A stretch of 64,000 bases of DNA, from assembly GCA_963789495.1 (NCBI GenBank), contig CAWBLP010000007.1, positions 96,646 to 160,645 on the forward strand, read 5' to 3'. Under the pieces are notes generated by a model. The model did no database searches, was not told where the DNA came from, and worked only from the letters and a program-made list of their open reading frames with translations. Below are positions 1 through 8,673 of this stretch, piece after piece. A program made the translations under genes and the position numbers. Position 1 is the first letter of the stretch, and each line of letters opens with the position of its first letter. The stretch is from CAWBLP01 sp963789495 (GTDB lineage: Bacteria > Pseudomonadota > Alphaproteobacteria > Acetobacterales > Acetobacteraceae).

Positions 1-767
1 TCCCACATCAGCACATCGCCGGGACGCCAGCTATGACGATAGATGAACCGCTCTTGGGTGGCATGCGCCTCCAGTGCGGCGAGCCGCGCACGCCCCTCCG
101 TCATCGGCAGGCCGTCGAAATGCGAGGCATGCTGACCCATGAACAGCGCCTTCTCGCCACTGTCAGGATGTCGTCGCACCAGCGGATGGCTCATAGCCGG
201 CGCATCCTGGATTTCCTCCGGCGTTGCGGTCAGCCCGCTCTTCTGCTGCGACAGTTCCCAGCTATGGATCACACGCACGCCGTCCAGCTCGACCTGCTCC
301 GCCGGACCGAGCGCCTGATAGGCGGCGATCATGTTGGCGAAGCAGGTCGGGCCGCCCTCGGGTGGCAACGTCACGGCATGCAGGATGGTGGCGAGCGACG
401 GCTCCGGCCGGAATGACTTATCGCTGTGCCATTGCTGCGAGCCGACCTTGCCGCTGGGTTTTCCATCGGGGCCGAGATTGCTGACGGTGTGCACGACAGG
501 ATTGTCGGTGCCACGATTGCGCGCGATGTGACGCTCCAGCGGTCCGAACTGCTCGCTGAACGCGATCTGCTGGTCCTTGGTCAGTGTCTGGTCGCGGAAG
601 CATAGCACATGGTAGCGCACAAACGCGTCATACACGGCTTGGCGCGTCGCCGCGTCGAACGGTCCACGCAGGTCCAGGCCGATGATTTCCGCACCCAGCA
701 CGGGAGAGAGCGGACGTAGCGTGAAGAGCTGGGCGGTGGTGGCGTCCGATTGCAGGGCCATCGACAT
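1..767 (-). CDS. TauD/TfdA-family Fe(II)/2-oxoglutarate dioxygenase (3' end outside window)
   Basis: The reading frame stays open from an ATG at 767 to the window edge, so the C-terminus is missing (about 255 residues visible). The start is supported by GGGAGG nine bases upstream; a second in-frame ATG lies two codons further on. The protein shows the N-terminal substrate fold (LSPVLGAEIIGLDL), the HxD iron-binding pair in QQWHSDKSF near residue 130, and near the edge the WRPGDVLMWD stretch that precedes the distal metal His in this family. By family it is a non-heme iron oxygenase that hydroxylates a small acid while decarboxylating 2-oxoglutarate. Substrate cannot be told (taurine, alkyl sulfate, aryloxy acid and others are possible). 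It is divergent from the polyphosphate enzyme downstream. Confidence 0.9.
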   Translation of the reverse strand, partial: MSMALQSDATTAQLFTLRPLSPVLGAEIIGLDLRGPFDAATRQAVYDAFVRYHVLCFRDQTLTKDQQIAFSEQFGPLERHIARNRGTDNPVVHTVSNLGPDGKPSGKVGSQQWHSDKSFRPEPSLATILHAVTLPPEGGPTCFANMIAAYQALGPAEQVELDGVRVIHSWELSQQKSGLTATPEEIQDAPAMSHPLVRRHPDSGEKALFMGQHASHFDGLPMTEGRARLAALEAHATQERFIYRHSWRPGDVLMW

Positions 768-1014
768 CAGCTTGTTCCTCCCTACCGTGGCGTCGGTCCA
801 ATCCTGAGCCAGTGGCCGCCGAAACGCAAAATCGCTCGGGAGTGGGGCGGAGCATGTGCTTTCCTGAGTCGCCCGAGGGGCGCTGGCTGCACGATGCGTC
901 ACGTTTGCCTTGGCTGCGGAATGCGTCAACCTGCCGGTTCGGCAAGGTTTCGGAAACCTGTTCGCATTATCGCTTGCGGCACGCAATGGTATCGGCAGCG
1001 AGGAACTTGGCAGC

Positions 1015-2490
1015 ATGTTCGAATCAGCGGAACTCGGCCATCGTATCGCGAAGCAGGATTACGACAGCGAAACACCCAGGCTGCGCTCCGAATTGCTGTT
1101 GCTGCAATACGACCTGCTCGAGCGCGCGAGCTTTCCGGTGGTGATCGTCATCGGCGGCGTCGATGGCGCCGGCAAGGGCGAAACGCTGAACGTGCTGCAT
1201 GAATGGATGGATCCCCGTCACATCCTGACCACGGCGTTTGGCGAGATTTCGGACGAGGAACGCGAACGTCCGCGCATGTGGCGGTACTGGCGCGCTTTGC
1301 CGCCCAAAGGCCGTATCGGCATGTTGTTTGGTGCCTGGCACAGCAACCCGATCCTCGATCGCGTCGCCGGCCAGATCAGCGAGTCACAATTTTCCCGCGC
1401 CCTGGAGCGCATCGTGCGCTTCGAGCGCATGCTGGTCGACGAAGGCACGCTGGTGCTGAAGTTCTGGTTCCATTTGTCGAAGCAGGCGCAGAAGCAGCGG
1501 TTGACCGCACTGGAGGCTGATCCGAAGACGCGCTGGCGCATTTCCGATACGGACTGGGCACGCTTCAAGCAGTACGACCGGTTCCGCAAAGTATCGGAAC
1601 ATGCGTTGCGCCATACCAGTTCGGCCCATGCGCCATGGACCGTGGTGGAGGGCAGTGACGCGAATTATCGCTATTTGACGGTGGGTCGTGCGATTCGCGA
1701 CGCGCTGCGACAGCGGCTGGCGGGTGCGACGCCGATACCAGCGCGTGCCGCGGCGCTGCCGCCGACGCCGGCGGATGGTCGCACAGTGCTGTCGGCGCTC
1801 GATTACCGCGAAACCCTGTCGCGCAAGGACTATCGCCACGCGCTCGACAAACACCAGGCGGATCTCGCTCTGCTGGTGCGCCATCGCAAGTTCCGGCAGC
1901 GATCGGCGGTGCTGGTATTCGAGGGCATGGACGCTGCCGGCAAGGGCGGCGCGATTCGCCGCGTCGTCTGGGCGTTGGATGCACGGCGGTATCGTATCGT
2001 GCCGACTGCCGCGCCGAGCGAGGAGGAACGTGCCCAGCCTTATCTGTGGCGGTTCTGGCGGCACCTGCCGCAGCACGGGCGGTTCACTATCTTCGATCGG
2101 TCCTGGTATGGTCGTGTCCTGGTGGAGCGGGTCGAAGGCTTCTGCTCCGAAGCCGACTGGATGCGTGGCTACAGCGAGATCAACGATTTCGAGGAACAGC
2201 TGGCTGAATCCGGAACGATCATCACCAAATTCTGTATGACCATAACGCCGGAAGAGCAACTGGCGCGGTTCCGGGCGCGCGAGGCCTCGCCGTTCAAGAG
2301 TTTCAAGATCACGCCCGAGGACTGGCGCAACCGCGAGAAGGCGACGGCCTACGATCACGCGATATGCGACATGATCGACCGCACCAACAACGATTTCGCG
2401 CCGTGGGTCCTGGTGCCGGCGAACGACAAGTATTTCGCTCGGGCCACGGTGTTGCGCACGCTGCGCGATCGGATCGAGGCGGCGCTGTAG
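1015..2490 (+). CDS. pap: Polyphosphate:AMP phosphotransferase (two-domain PPK2)
   Basis: 491 residues in two PPK2 P-loop domains, the arrangement of class II PPK2 (PAP), which uses polyphosphate to convert AMP to ADP. Domain 1 has Walker A GGVDGAGKGE near residues 47-56 but lacks the usual RSWY signature (FGAWHSNPI instead). Domain 2 has FEGMDAAGKGG near 302-312, then RFWRHLPQHGR and DRSWYGRVLVERV, so it looks like the catalytic half. I chose ATG 1015 (MFESAELGHRI, the family's usual N-terminus), with AGGA about ten bases upstream. The frame is open back to 910, but that extension has no family resemblance. Cytoplasmic; likely monocistronic. Confidence 0.93.
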   Translation: MFESAELGHRIAKQDYDSETPRLRSELLLLQYDLLERASFPVVIVIGGVDGAGKGETLNVLHEWMDPRHILTTAFGEISDEERERPRMWRYWRALPPKGRIGMLFGAWHSNPILDRVAGQISESQFSRALERIVRFERMLVDEGTLVLKFWFHLSKQAQKQRLTALEADPKTRWRISDTDWARFKQYDRFRKVSEHALRHTSSAHAPWTVVEGSDANYRYLTVGRAIRDALRQRLAGATPIPARAAALPPTPADGRTVLSALDYRETLSRKDYRHALDKHQADLALLVRHRKFRQRSAVLVFEGMDAAGKGGAIRRVVWALDARRYRIVPTAAPSEEERAQPYLWRFWRHLPQHGRFTIFDRSWYGRVLVERVEGFCSEADWMRGYSEINDFEEQLAESGTIITKFCMTITPEEQLARFRAREASPFKSFKITPEDWRNREKATAYDHAICDMIDRTNNDFAPWVLVPANDKYFARATVLRTLRDRIEAAL

Positions 2491-2712
2491 CGCTGAGTGA
2501 CAGCGCCACTCTGCCGGCTGCTGTGGCGTCAGGCATCGGCATCGTTGATCGTGCTGACCGCAATTCAGGCCGCACCCATAACCCAGGCCGACCCGGGATT
2601 GCTGGCGGCGATCCTGCGTGCGAGGGAAGCGGGGACGGCATCCGCCCGGTTCGCGCATGCGCGGCCTGGGTGGTGAAGCCTTGGTCCCGGCAGTTCGAAC
2701 GGAGGGTAGTGG

Positions 2713-3384
2713 ATGCTGGCAGGCGAAGCAGTGGTGGCGATCTGGAACGACATTGCCCCCCAAACCCGCACGCAATTCTACGACTGGCACGTCAATGAGC
2801 ACATGCCGGAGCGGGTTGGCATTCCCGGCTTCCGGCGTGGCCGGCGCTATATCGCGGTGGATGCGGTCACAAGGCCGGAATTCTTCACCCTGTATGAGGC
2901 AGACGCGATGCCGGTGCTGCAGGGCAGCGACTATGCCAACCGGCTGAATGACCCTACTCAAGGCACCAAGGCGACCACGGCACAGTTCCGTGACACGTTC
3001 CGGGCGCTGTCGCGCGTCGTGGTCAGCCACGGGCCCGGCATGGGCGGCATGGTGCTCACCATCCGGTTCGACTGCGACGAGGTGCATCTGCCGGGCCTGC
3101 GCGCGCTGGTGCGGGCCGCTGCGCAGGCGGAGCGGGTGATCGGCGCGCATCTCTGCCTGGGCGATGCGGTGGCTTCGGCGGTCCGTACGACGGAGACGCG
3201 GGATCGCAGCGACATCCAGCCGACGCCGCGCTGCTTCGTCGTGGTGGAGGCGACCGATACCGATGCGCTGGAGCAGATCCTGCTGGATCGCGCCATGACC
3301 GGCGTCGGCGCCCGCGGTCCATTTGTGCGCGGCGTGTACCGGCTGGAATATGTGCGGATGAAGACGGCGTTCGCAGCAGGGTAG
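2713..3384 (+). CDS. Conserved hypothetical protein, probable dimeric alpha/beta-barrel fold
   Basis: 223 residues beginning at an ATG with GGAGG seven bases upstream. There is no signal peptide or membrane segment. The sequence shows two similar halves: IWNDIAPQTRTQFYDWHVNEHMPERVGIPGFRRGRRY at the start (an EthD/ferredoxin-like-looking half) and a second beta-alpha-beta stretch ending in RGVYRLEY. No catalytic motif is obvious and I do not assign a function. It lies alone between the PPK2 gene and the convergent coq7. Confidence 0.75.
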   Translation: MLAGEAVVAIWNDIAPQTRTQFYDWHVNEHMPERVGIPGFRRGRRYIAVDAVTRPEFFTLYEADAMPVLQGSDYANRLNDPTQGTKATTAQFRDTFRALSRVVVSHGPGMGGMVLTIRFDCDEVHLPGLRALVRAAAQAERVIGAHLCLGDAVASAVRTTETRDRSDIQPTPRCFVVVEATDTDALEQILLDRAMTGVGARGPFVRGVYRLEYVRMKTAFAAG

Positions 3385-3433
3385 GCGGCCGCTGCCGCCG
3401 CCAGGTGCGCCGACAGCGCAGCCGAGGAGCCTA

Positions 3434-3979
3434 CTAGACCCGTTCGCTGATTGCGATCGCGGCGCGGCAGCCGGCCTTGATGGCGGCGGAGAGCAGCCGA
3501 TAGCCCGGCGCCTCGGTCGCGCCATGGGCGAGCGCGGTATCGCGATGTTCCAGCTCCTCGTCGCGAAACTGCGTCAGGTTGCGGCTGAGCTCCGGCTCGG
3601 TTTCGCCCAGTTCAGCGATCTGGCGGGCATAATGTAAGTCGATTGTCTCCTCCACCGCGGCGGTGCAGGCCATCGCCGCGCGTTCGCCCATGGCGGCCGT
3701 GACAGCGCCGAGCGCGAAGCCTGCAACGTGCCATAGCGGCAGCAGGGCGGTCGGGCGCACCCGCCGGCGGACGACCAGGTCGGAAAGGCTCTCCAGATGC
3801 TGCTGTTCCTGCTCCTGCATGTGGCGCAGCACCGGGGCTTTGTAGCTCCGTCCCAGCACTGCGAGCTGGCCGGCATAGATGCGCGCCGCCCCGTACTCAC
3901 CGGCATGATCCACCCGGATAATCCGCTCCACCGTGGCGCGTGCGGTCGGATCGCCCGGCAGATGTCTGTGTTCCGTCAT
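3434..3979 (-). CDS. coq7: Demethoxyubiquinone hydroxylase Coq7
   Basis: 181 residues, the usual bacterial length. The di-iron ligand pattern is complete: E in DHAGEYGA (about residue 28), EQEQQH (57-61), EETIDLHY (about 110) and EELEHRD (about 140). It hydroxylates 2-octaprenyl-3-methyl-6-methoxy-benzoquinol at the penultimate oxidation of ubiquinone synthesis and associates with the inner membrane. Its ATG overlaps the stop of the preceding dsbB by four bases (ATGA at 3976-3979), so the two are translationally coupled. Confidence 0.95.
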   Translation of the reverse strand: MTEHRHLPGDPTARATVERIIRVDHAGEYGAARIYAGQLAVLGRSYKAPVLRHMQEQEQQHLESLSDLVVRRRVRPTALLPLWHVAGFALGAVTAAMGERAAMACTAAVEETIDLHYARQIAELGETEPELSRNLTQFRDEELEHRDTALAHGATEAPGYRLLSAAIKAGCRAAIAISERV

Positions 3980-4485
3980 AGTCGCCGCCTTTCACCCCAG
4001 CCCAGGAACAGCGTCAGCAGGCCGGCAAACGCCAGGCCGAACAGCAGGTTCATCATTGCCATCGAAATGGGCAGGAACGGGATCAGATAGGTTGCGTCGT
4101 CGCAGGGCTTGGCCGGACGGGCCGGCATCGCTGCCAGGCGCTGTGCGATCGATCCACCGGAGAAGCGCGGCGCGGCGCATTCCGGCAGCGGGCTGTGCCA
4201 CCAGCGGAATTCCACCCCGACATGCACGAAGGCGATCGCCGCATCGGCCAGCATGGCCAGCGCGGCCAGGGCCAACATCAAGCGACCGATCCGCGGCGGG
4301 GCGAGCAGTGCCAGCAGGCCCAGCACGATTACCACACGGAACGGCCAGCGCTCCAGCAGGCACAGCGCACAGGGCACCAGGCCGCCCCAGCGCTCCGAGG
4401 CGAGAGCGAGACCCAGCGACAGTGCGGCCGCCAGCGTACTGAGCAGGGCGACGCTGCGGAGCGAGAGGACCGGCATGAGCGGCAT
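3976..4485 (-). CDS. dsbB: Disulfide bond formation protein B (DsbB)
   Basis: 169 residues from ATG 4485 (MPLMPVLSL); another ATG sits three codons later. There are four predicted transmembrane helices. The first periplasmic loop carries the quinone-linked redox pair CALC (PCALCLLERWPFR). The second holds PECAAP and PAKPCDDATYL, supplying the second cysteine pair. By family it reoxidises DsbA and passes electrons to ubiquinone, which fits its coupling to coq7. The frame is open upstream into a repeat element, but residues encoded there are low-complexity and not DsbB-like. Confidence 0.93.
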   Translation of the reverse strand: MPLMPVLSLRSVALLSTLAAALSLGLALASERWGGLVPCALCLLERWPFRVVIVLGLLALLAPPRIGRLMLALAALAMLADAAIAFVHVGVEFRWWHSPLPECAAPRFSGGSIAQRLAAMPARPAKPCDDATYLIPFLPISMAMMNLLFGLAFAGLLTLFLGWGERRRL

Positions 4486-4539
4486 GTGCGACGCTTTCTC
4501 GCCCTGCGCAAGCCACGTGTCGCGCTTGGTGGTTGGGCG

Positions 4540-4757
4540 CAGCGAGCGTCGGGGCGTTGCCCCGAACCCTATCAAGCGGCGCTGTCCCTTGCATCCCCGC
4601 CAACGGCCCGGCCCTTGGAACCGGCTCTGTTTGGGGTGGGGAGGGAGCCGGTCGTGATGGTGGATTGCTCCGAGACGGGCGTGCCCCTCTCCACCCCAAA
4701 CAGAACCCGATTGCAAAGGCGAGCCTTTGCTCGGGGCAACGCCCCGATGCTTGCCGC
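4540..4757. repeat. Large multi-hairpin dispersed repeat, copy A (inverted orientation)
   Basis: Non-coding gap between dsbB and the GST gene. It contains small hairpins (GGGGCGTTGCCCC; the GGCCCGGCCC/CCTTGG region; GCAAAGGCGAGCCTTTGC; GGGGCAACGCCCC) around a central long palindrome whose arms are GTTTGGGGTGGGGAGGG and CCCTCTCCACCCCAAAC. Compared with copies at 16021, 43871 and 56671 it lies in the opposite orientation. No reading frame in it looks coding. Boundaries are approximate. Confidence 0.8.
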
Positions 4758-4838
4758 CCCCCACCAAGCGGGCCGCGTTGGACAGGCTGCGAGCGTCTGC
4801 CTAGGGTTCCCGCCGAAATTCAGCAAGGGGAGAGAGCC

Positions 4839-5468
4839 ATGCGCCGCATCGTCTGGGGCCGAGCCACGTCCAGCAATGTGATGAAGGCGTTGTGGGGGCT
4901 AGGCGAATTGGGCCTGCCGTTCGAGCGGATCGATGTCGGCGGCTCGTTCGGCAAGACCGACACGGCGGATTACCGCGCGATGAACCCGACCGGGCTGGTG
5001 CCGACCCTGCAGGAGGACGAATTCACGTTGTGGGAAAGCAACGTGATCCTGCGCTATCTATGTTCCGCGCATGCACCGCAATCGCCGCTCTGGCCGCAGG
5101 AGATACATGCGCGGGCCAACGTCGATCGCTGGATGGACGCGCAGCAGACCATGCTGAACCGGCCGATGTCGGTGGTGTTTTGGGGTCTGATCCGCACGCC
5201 GCCGGAAAAGCGCGATCCTGCCGCGATCCAGCAGGGCGTGGCTGATGCGGCCAAGGCCTGGGGCTTGATAAGCCCTGGCCTGACCCGGCAGGGCTACATC
5301 GCCGGTTCGGCGTTCACGCTGGCGGACATTCCCTGGGGCGTGCATGCGCATCGCTGGTTCAACATGGAGTTCGATCGGCCGGAGATTGCCGGGTTGCGCG
5401 CCTGGTACGACCGGCTGTGCGATCGGCCCGCCTACCAGCAGGCCGTAGTGAGTTGTCCCGTCGTCTGA
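4839..5468 (+). CDS. Glutathione S-transferase family protein
   Basis: 209 residues. The N-terminal thioredoxin-like domain has RATSSNVMKALW with the Ser of the beta/theta-type active site near residue 11, the cis-Pro in GLVPTL, and the glutathione-contacting WESNVILRYL near 66-75. The C-terminal helical domain has the GSAFTLADIPWG N-capping motif. ATG 4839 is preceded by AAGGGGAGAGAGCC, a good ribosome site; the frame is open upstream through repeat copy A, which is not protein-like. Substrate not inferable. Confidence 0.9.
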   Translation: MRRIVWGRATSSNVMKALWGLGELGLPFERIDVGGSFGKTDTADYRAMNPTGLVPTLQEDEFTLWESNVILRYLCSAHAPQSPLWPQEIHARANVDRWMDAQQTMLNRPMSVVFWGLIRTPPEKRDPAAIQQGVADAAKAWGLISPGLTRQGYIAGSAFTLADIPWGVHAHRWFNMEFDRPEIAGLRAWYDRLCDRPAYQQAVVSCPVV

Positions 5469-5500
5469 CGTGGCCTGCGCTGCGAGGGCCGGCGGGCTGG

Positions 5501-5740
5501 TCAGCCGGCGTTTGGAGTGTCCGCGTGCGTGGCCAGCAGTCCGCCATGCGGCCCGCGCAGCGGCTTGCCGAAGAACGGCTGCGTGTTTTCCGGCGAAGGG
5601 CTTTCCCGTAGCCACAGCCCGCCACTGATCCGCAGGTCAGGAGACGCCGTTGGCGTTACCCGCGCGGTTGTCGTGGGGCGGGAGGCATCGGCCTGGGCTG
5701 CTGCGAGCATGAGAAGGCCGAACAGAATGACGAGGCGCAT
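5501..5740 (-). CDS. Small exported protein of unknown function
   Basis: 79 residues. The start at 5740 is fixed by AAGGAG seven bases upstream. Residues 1-18 (MRLVILFGLLMLAAAQADA) form a clear Sec signal peptide with an AxA-type cleavage site. The mature part is a short, Pro/Arg-rich chain (RISGGLWLRESPSP, PFFGKPLRGPHGG) with no cysteines or known motif. It is convergent with the GST gene. Confidence 0.6.
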   Translation of the reverse strand: MRLVILFGLLMLAAAQADASRPTTTARVTPTASPDLRISGGLWLRESPSPENTQPFFGKPLRGPHGGLLATHADTPNAG

Positions 5741-6154
5741 TGGACATCTCCTTGCCGAGAACGTCCTCGGGCGGAGGTCGTTCCGCGCGCACACCGTTGT
5801 GATCTCGAAGTGCCGGCTGAGCCCGGTTGCCTACGGTGAGGTCCTGACCCGGAATAATCGAGCCAGCAGGGCGCTGACGGTGTGTACCGCCCCACCTGGT
5901 GGTCGGCACAGGCCGGCCGGCCATCGCATTCGTTGCCGCAGCCAGCTAAGCCGTCGATCGCGGGCCTTCGCCCGCCAAGATGTGGTACGCACAGCCCGCC
6001 GACCGCTCGAGCACCTTTCCGAAAGGCACTTATTCCGCGTCAGGCACGTACTCCCCGTGAGGCCCTAAGGGCTTACCACGACAGGTCAGGGCCTGCTGAC
6101 AATCCGTCTTGCTTGTGGCGAAATGCCGCATTGCAGCGATGGAGGCCACTTCCG
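5741..6154. other. Intergenic, no gene recognised
   Basis: About 410 bases between two divergent genes. It must hold both promoters, but I could not place -35/-10 elements. Open frames here have no ribosome sites or recognisable products. GGAGG at 6141 belongs to the following gene. Confidence 0.5.
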
Positions 6155-7360
6155 ATGACCCAGGTCCAGATCGATCCCGCTCGCCTGCTTGGGGACCTGC
6201 ACAAGCTGCGCAGCATCGGCGCCTACAAGACCGGGGTGCATCGGCCAACCTATTCGCCGCACGATATGGAATCACGCCACTGGCTGGTCAGCCGCTTGGC
6301 CGAGGCGGGTCTCGCGGCTGAAATCGATGGCGTCGGCAACGTCATCGGCCGTGCCTCCGGTCCTGGCCCGCATCTGCTGATCGGGTCCCATATCGAGACG
6401 CAGCCGCAGGCCGGCTGGCTCGACGGCGCCTTGGGCGTGATGTTCGGGCTGGAGATCGCGCGCGCGATTGGCCGTAACGTCGATGTCGCCGCCTGGGCCG
6501 ATGAAGAAGGGCATTTCTCCAATTTTGTCGGCAGCCGGTCGTTCATCGGCGCGATGGACGACGCCGAGATCGACCGCGGGCGCAACCGCTACGACGCCAC
6601 GCCGCTGCGCGACGCGTTGCAGGCGGCGGGATTGGTAGGTCGACCGCGTGCCCTGGTCGATCCGGCGCGGTATCGTGGTTACCTGGAAGCGCATATTGAG
6701 CAGGGCGACGAACTGGACACCAGCGGCCAGAAAATCGGCGTGGTCACCAGCGTGGTGGCGATCTGGCAATATCGCATCCTGTTCGAGGGCGTGCAGAACC
6801 ATGCCGGCACCACGCGCATGGCGATCCGCAAGGATGCTGGCGTGGCGCTGATCCGGCTGGCCGCAGCGATCGATCGGCGGTTCCCGCAGGTTGCCGGGCC
6901 GCGCTCGGTCTGGACCACCGGCCGTATCCTGCTCGAGCCGGGTGCGCCCAGTATCGTGCCGGGCAAGGCGGAGATGCTGTTCCAGTTCCGCGATGCCGAC
7001 CCGGAGCGGCTGGTGGTCATGGAGCAGGCACTGGAAGCGCTGGTGGCGGAGGCGGCGGCCGGTCCCTGCAAGGTGGAGTTGCAGGTGATGTCGCGCTCGA
7101 CGCCAAAGCTGATGGATGCGTCGTTCCAGGACGCATTGGCCGAGGCCGCCGAGACGCGCGCTCCCGGCGCCTGGGTGCGGATGCCCAGCGGGGCCGGCCA
7201 TGATGCGCAGATCCTGGCGGAGAAGATGCCCGCCGGCATGCTGTTCGTGCCCAGTATCGGCGGGATCAGCCATCACTGGTCAGAGGACACCAAAGAGGAG
7301 GATATCGTGCTGGGCTGTCAGGTGTTCGCCGATGCGGCCGCAACCATACTGGGCCGCTGA
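6155..7360 (+). CDS. M20-family Zn-dependent amidohydrolase (N-carbamoyl-amino acid hydrolase / allantoate amidohydrolase type)
   Basis: 401 residues from ATG 6155, with GGAGG about ten bases upstream; the longer frame from 5882 is not supported. Metal-site motifs of the hydantoinase/carbamoylase subgroup are visible: GSHIETQPQAGWLDGALGV (Glu replaces the usual Asp of GSHxDT), WADEEGHFSNFVGSRSF, YLEAHIEQG, and GAGHDAQILA. The lid/dimerisation part contains NHAGTTRM. It hydrolyses a carbamoyl or ureido amide bond in purine, pyrimidine or hydantoin breakdown; which one is not decided by sequence. No catabolic partners are adjacent. Confidence 0.87.
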   Translation: MTQVQIDPARLLGDLHKLRSIGAYKTGVHRPTYSPHDMESRHWLVSRLAEAGLAAEIDGVGNVIGRASGPGPHLLIGSHIETQPQAGWLDGALGVMFGLEIARAIGRNVDVAAWADEEGHFSNFVGSRSFIGAMDDAEIDRGRNRYDATPLRDALQAAGLVGRPRALVDPARYRGYLEAHIEQGDELDTSGQKIGVVTSVVAIWQYRILFEGVQNHAGTTRMAIRKDAGVALIRLAAAIDRRFPQVAGPRSVWTTGRILLEPGAPSIVPGKAEMLFQFRDADPERLVVMEQALEALVAEAAAGPCKVELQVMSRSTPKLMDASFQDALAEAAETRAPGAWVRMPSGAGHDAQILAEKMPAGMLFVPSIGGISHHWSEDTKEEDIVLGCQVFADAAATILGR

Positions 7361-7713
7361 CCGGCTGGGATCATCCCGGTAGCGACGGGCGCTCCACTGC
7401 GATGGTGGAGGCGTCGCGGCGGCGGCATCCGCAGTGTCATGACTGCTTGAATACGCATGACCCACGGGGTCTGCCTGTGGGCAAGGTCGAACACGTTCGA
7501 CCCTTGTCGGCCGGTGCAGCGAGGGGGCGCGGCCGTTGACGACGGCCACGCCACGCCTTGTCCGAGGCGCAGATGCGTCATTAACGCACCTCATCCGCAA
7601 TCGACAGGTCAGGACGCGTTGGCCGCACCACCACTTGCACGACGAAGCGGGGATGCAGTCAACGCGCCGGATGATCCAAAGCCGGGTTGGCGTAACCCGC
7701 GCGGCGCAAGCCG
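7361..7713. other. Intergenic between convergent genes, nothing recognised
   Basis: About 350 bases. I see some short inverted repeats, for example AAGGTCGAAC with GTTCGACCCTT near 7482-7505 (loop ACGTTCG region), which could end transcription. There is no T-run, tRNA fold or credible frame. Confidence 0.4.
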
Positions 7714-8511
7714 TTACGCGGCTTCCGCCAACTGCCGCGGGCGATAGATGGCGATATGCGTCACCCGTGCCAGCGGTGTGGTTTCATTCGCCAGCACCAG
7801 GGCGTCGATCTCCACCCATTTATGGCCCTTGTGCTCATAGTTCCTGGTCACGCGGGCCCGTACGCCCAGTGTGTCGCCGACATGCGCAACACCCAAGTTT
7901 TGCACCGTGCTGCCCATATGCATCCAGGCCGGCAGCACGACGTTGTGCGACAAGGCCCAGTTGCAGCAGCGCAGGATGGTGCCGGGATGCACGATGCCTT
8001 CGGCAGCGTAGAGCGACTCGGTCTCCCGCGTATCCGCCAGGTCCTGGGTGTGGTAATCCGCAGTCACGGTCAGCGGATTCATGCCGAACCAGTCACCGAC
8101 GGCGAGCGAGCGTTCATCGGCCGGCGGACGTGTGGCGCGTGCCGGCACGGATTTAAAATCGCTCAGCATCGGCTGTGGCGCGACATCGGGCAACGCGGCG
8201 CGGCCGGTGGCGCACAGCACACCGGCGCTCTGTACCTGCAAGGCCAGGCCATCGGCATCCGGTTCGGCGGTGACCTCGGCGATTTCGCCTTCGTAGACCG
8301 GCTTGCCGAAGCGCGCCTCACCGGTGCCGCGCTCCAGCCAGGCGCGCCCCCAGTGCTGCACCGGCAGATGCGTCATATAGGCATACACGTGGACGCCACC
8401 CACCAACCCGCCGCGGAAGCCGAAGCGCTGCGCGGTGGCATCGTCGTGGATCTTGTTCTCTGAGGATTTCGCCGTGTTGTACGCGGAGACGCGGTAGGGC
8501 GGCAGCGACAT
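7714..8511 (-). CDS. MaoC-like / hotdog-fold dehydratase-type protein
   Basis: 265 residues from ATG 8511, preceded by AGGAG. The first hotdog has SSENKIHDDATAQRFGFRGG followed by GGVHVYAYMTH, matching the hydratase-type D/H pattern of MaoC proteins. A second hotdog follows (HPGTILRCCNWALSHNVVLPAW, VGDTLGVRARV, HIAIYRPR). Such proteins hydrate or dehydrate acyl-CoA-like substrates, but no CoA ligase or dehydrogenase is adjacent, so the pathway is open. It may be transcribed after the VOC gene upstream (162 bp apart). Confidence 0.8.
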   Translation of the reverse strand: MSLPPYRVSAYNTAKSSENKIHDDATAQRFGFRGGLVGGVHVYAYMTHLPVQHWGRAWLERGTGEARFGKPVYEGEIAEVTAEPDADGLALQVQSAGVLCATGRAALPDVAPQPMLSDFKSVPARATRPPADERSLAVGDWFGMNPLTVTADYHTQDLADTRETESLYAAEGIVHPGTILRCCNWALSHNVVLPAWMHMGSTVQNLGVAHVGDTLGVRARVTRNYEHKGHKWVEIDALVLANETTPLARVTHIAIYRPRQLAEAA

Positions 8512-8673
8512 GGCACTTATCTCCTGTTTGGAGCGGCAACCAAACGGCGGTGACGCCGGCGCCTGATGGCGGGCTCGGAGGGCGTTCCGGCCGGTCCGAT
8601 TAGGCGTGGCTGGCAGGCCTGCGCCGCTATGACGAAAGGCTTTCCGGGGCGCCGTTCGCCCCGGCGTCCGGCG

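Noticed and set aside
4486..4767. N-terminal extension of DsbB through the upstream gap
   Set aside because: The extra 94 residues are translated repeat copy A, not protein-like, and the family start is at 4485.
7361..7713. tRNA or small RNA gene in the intergenic gap
   Set aside because: No cloverleaf, CCA end or strong promoter-terminator pair could be found by eye.
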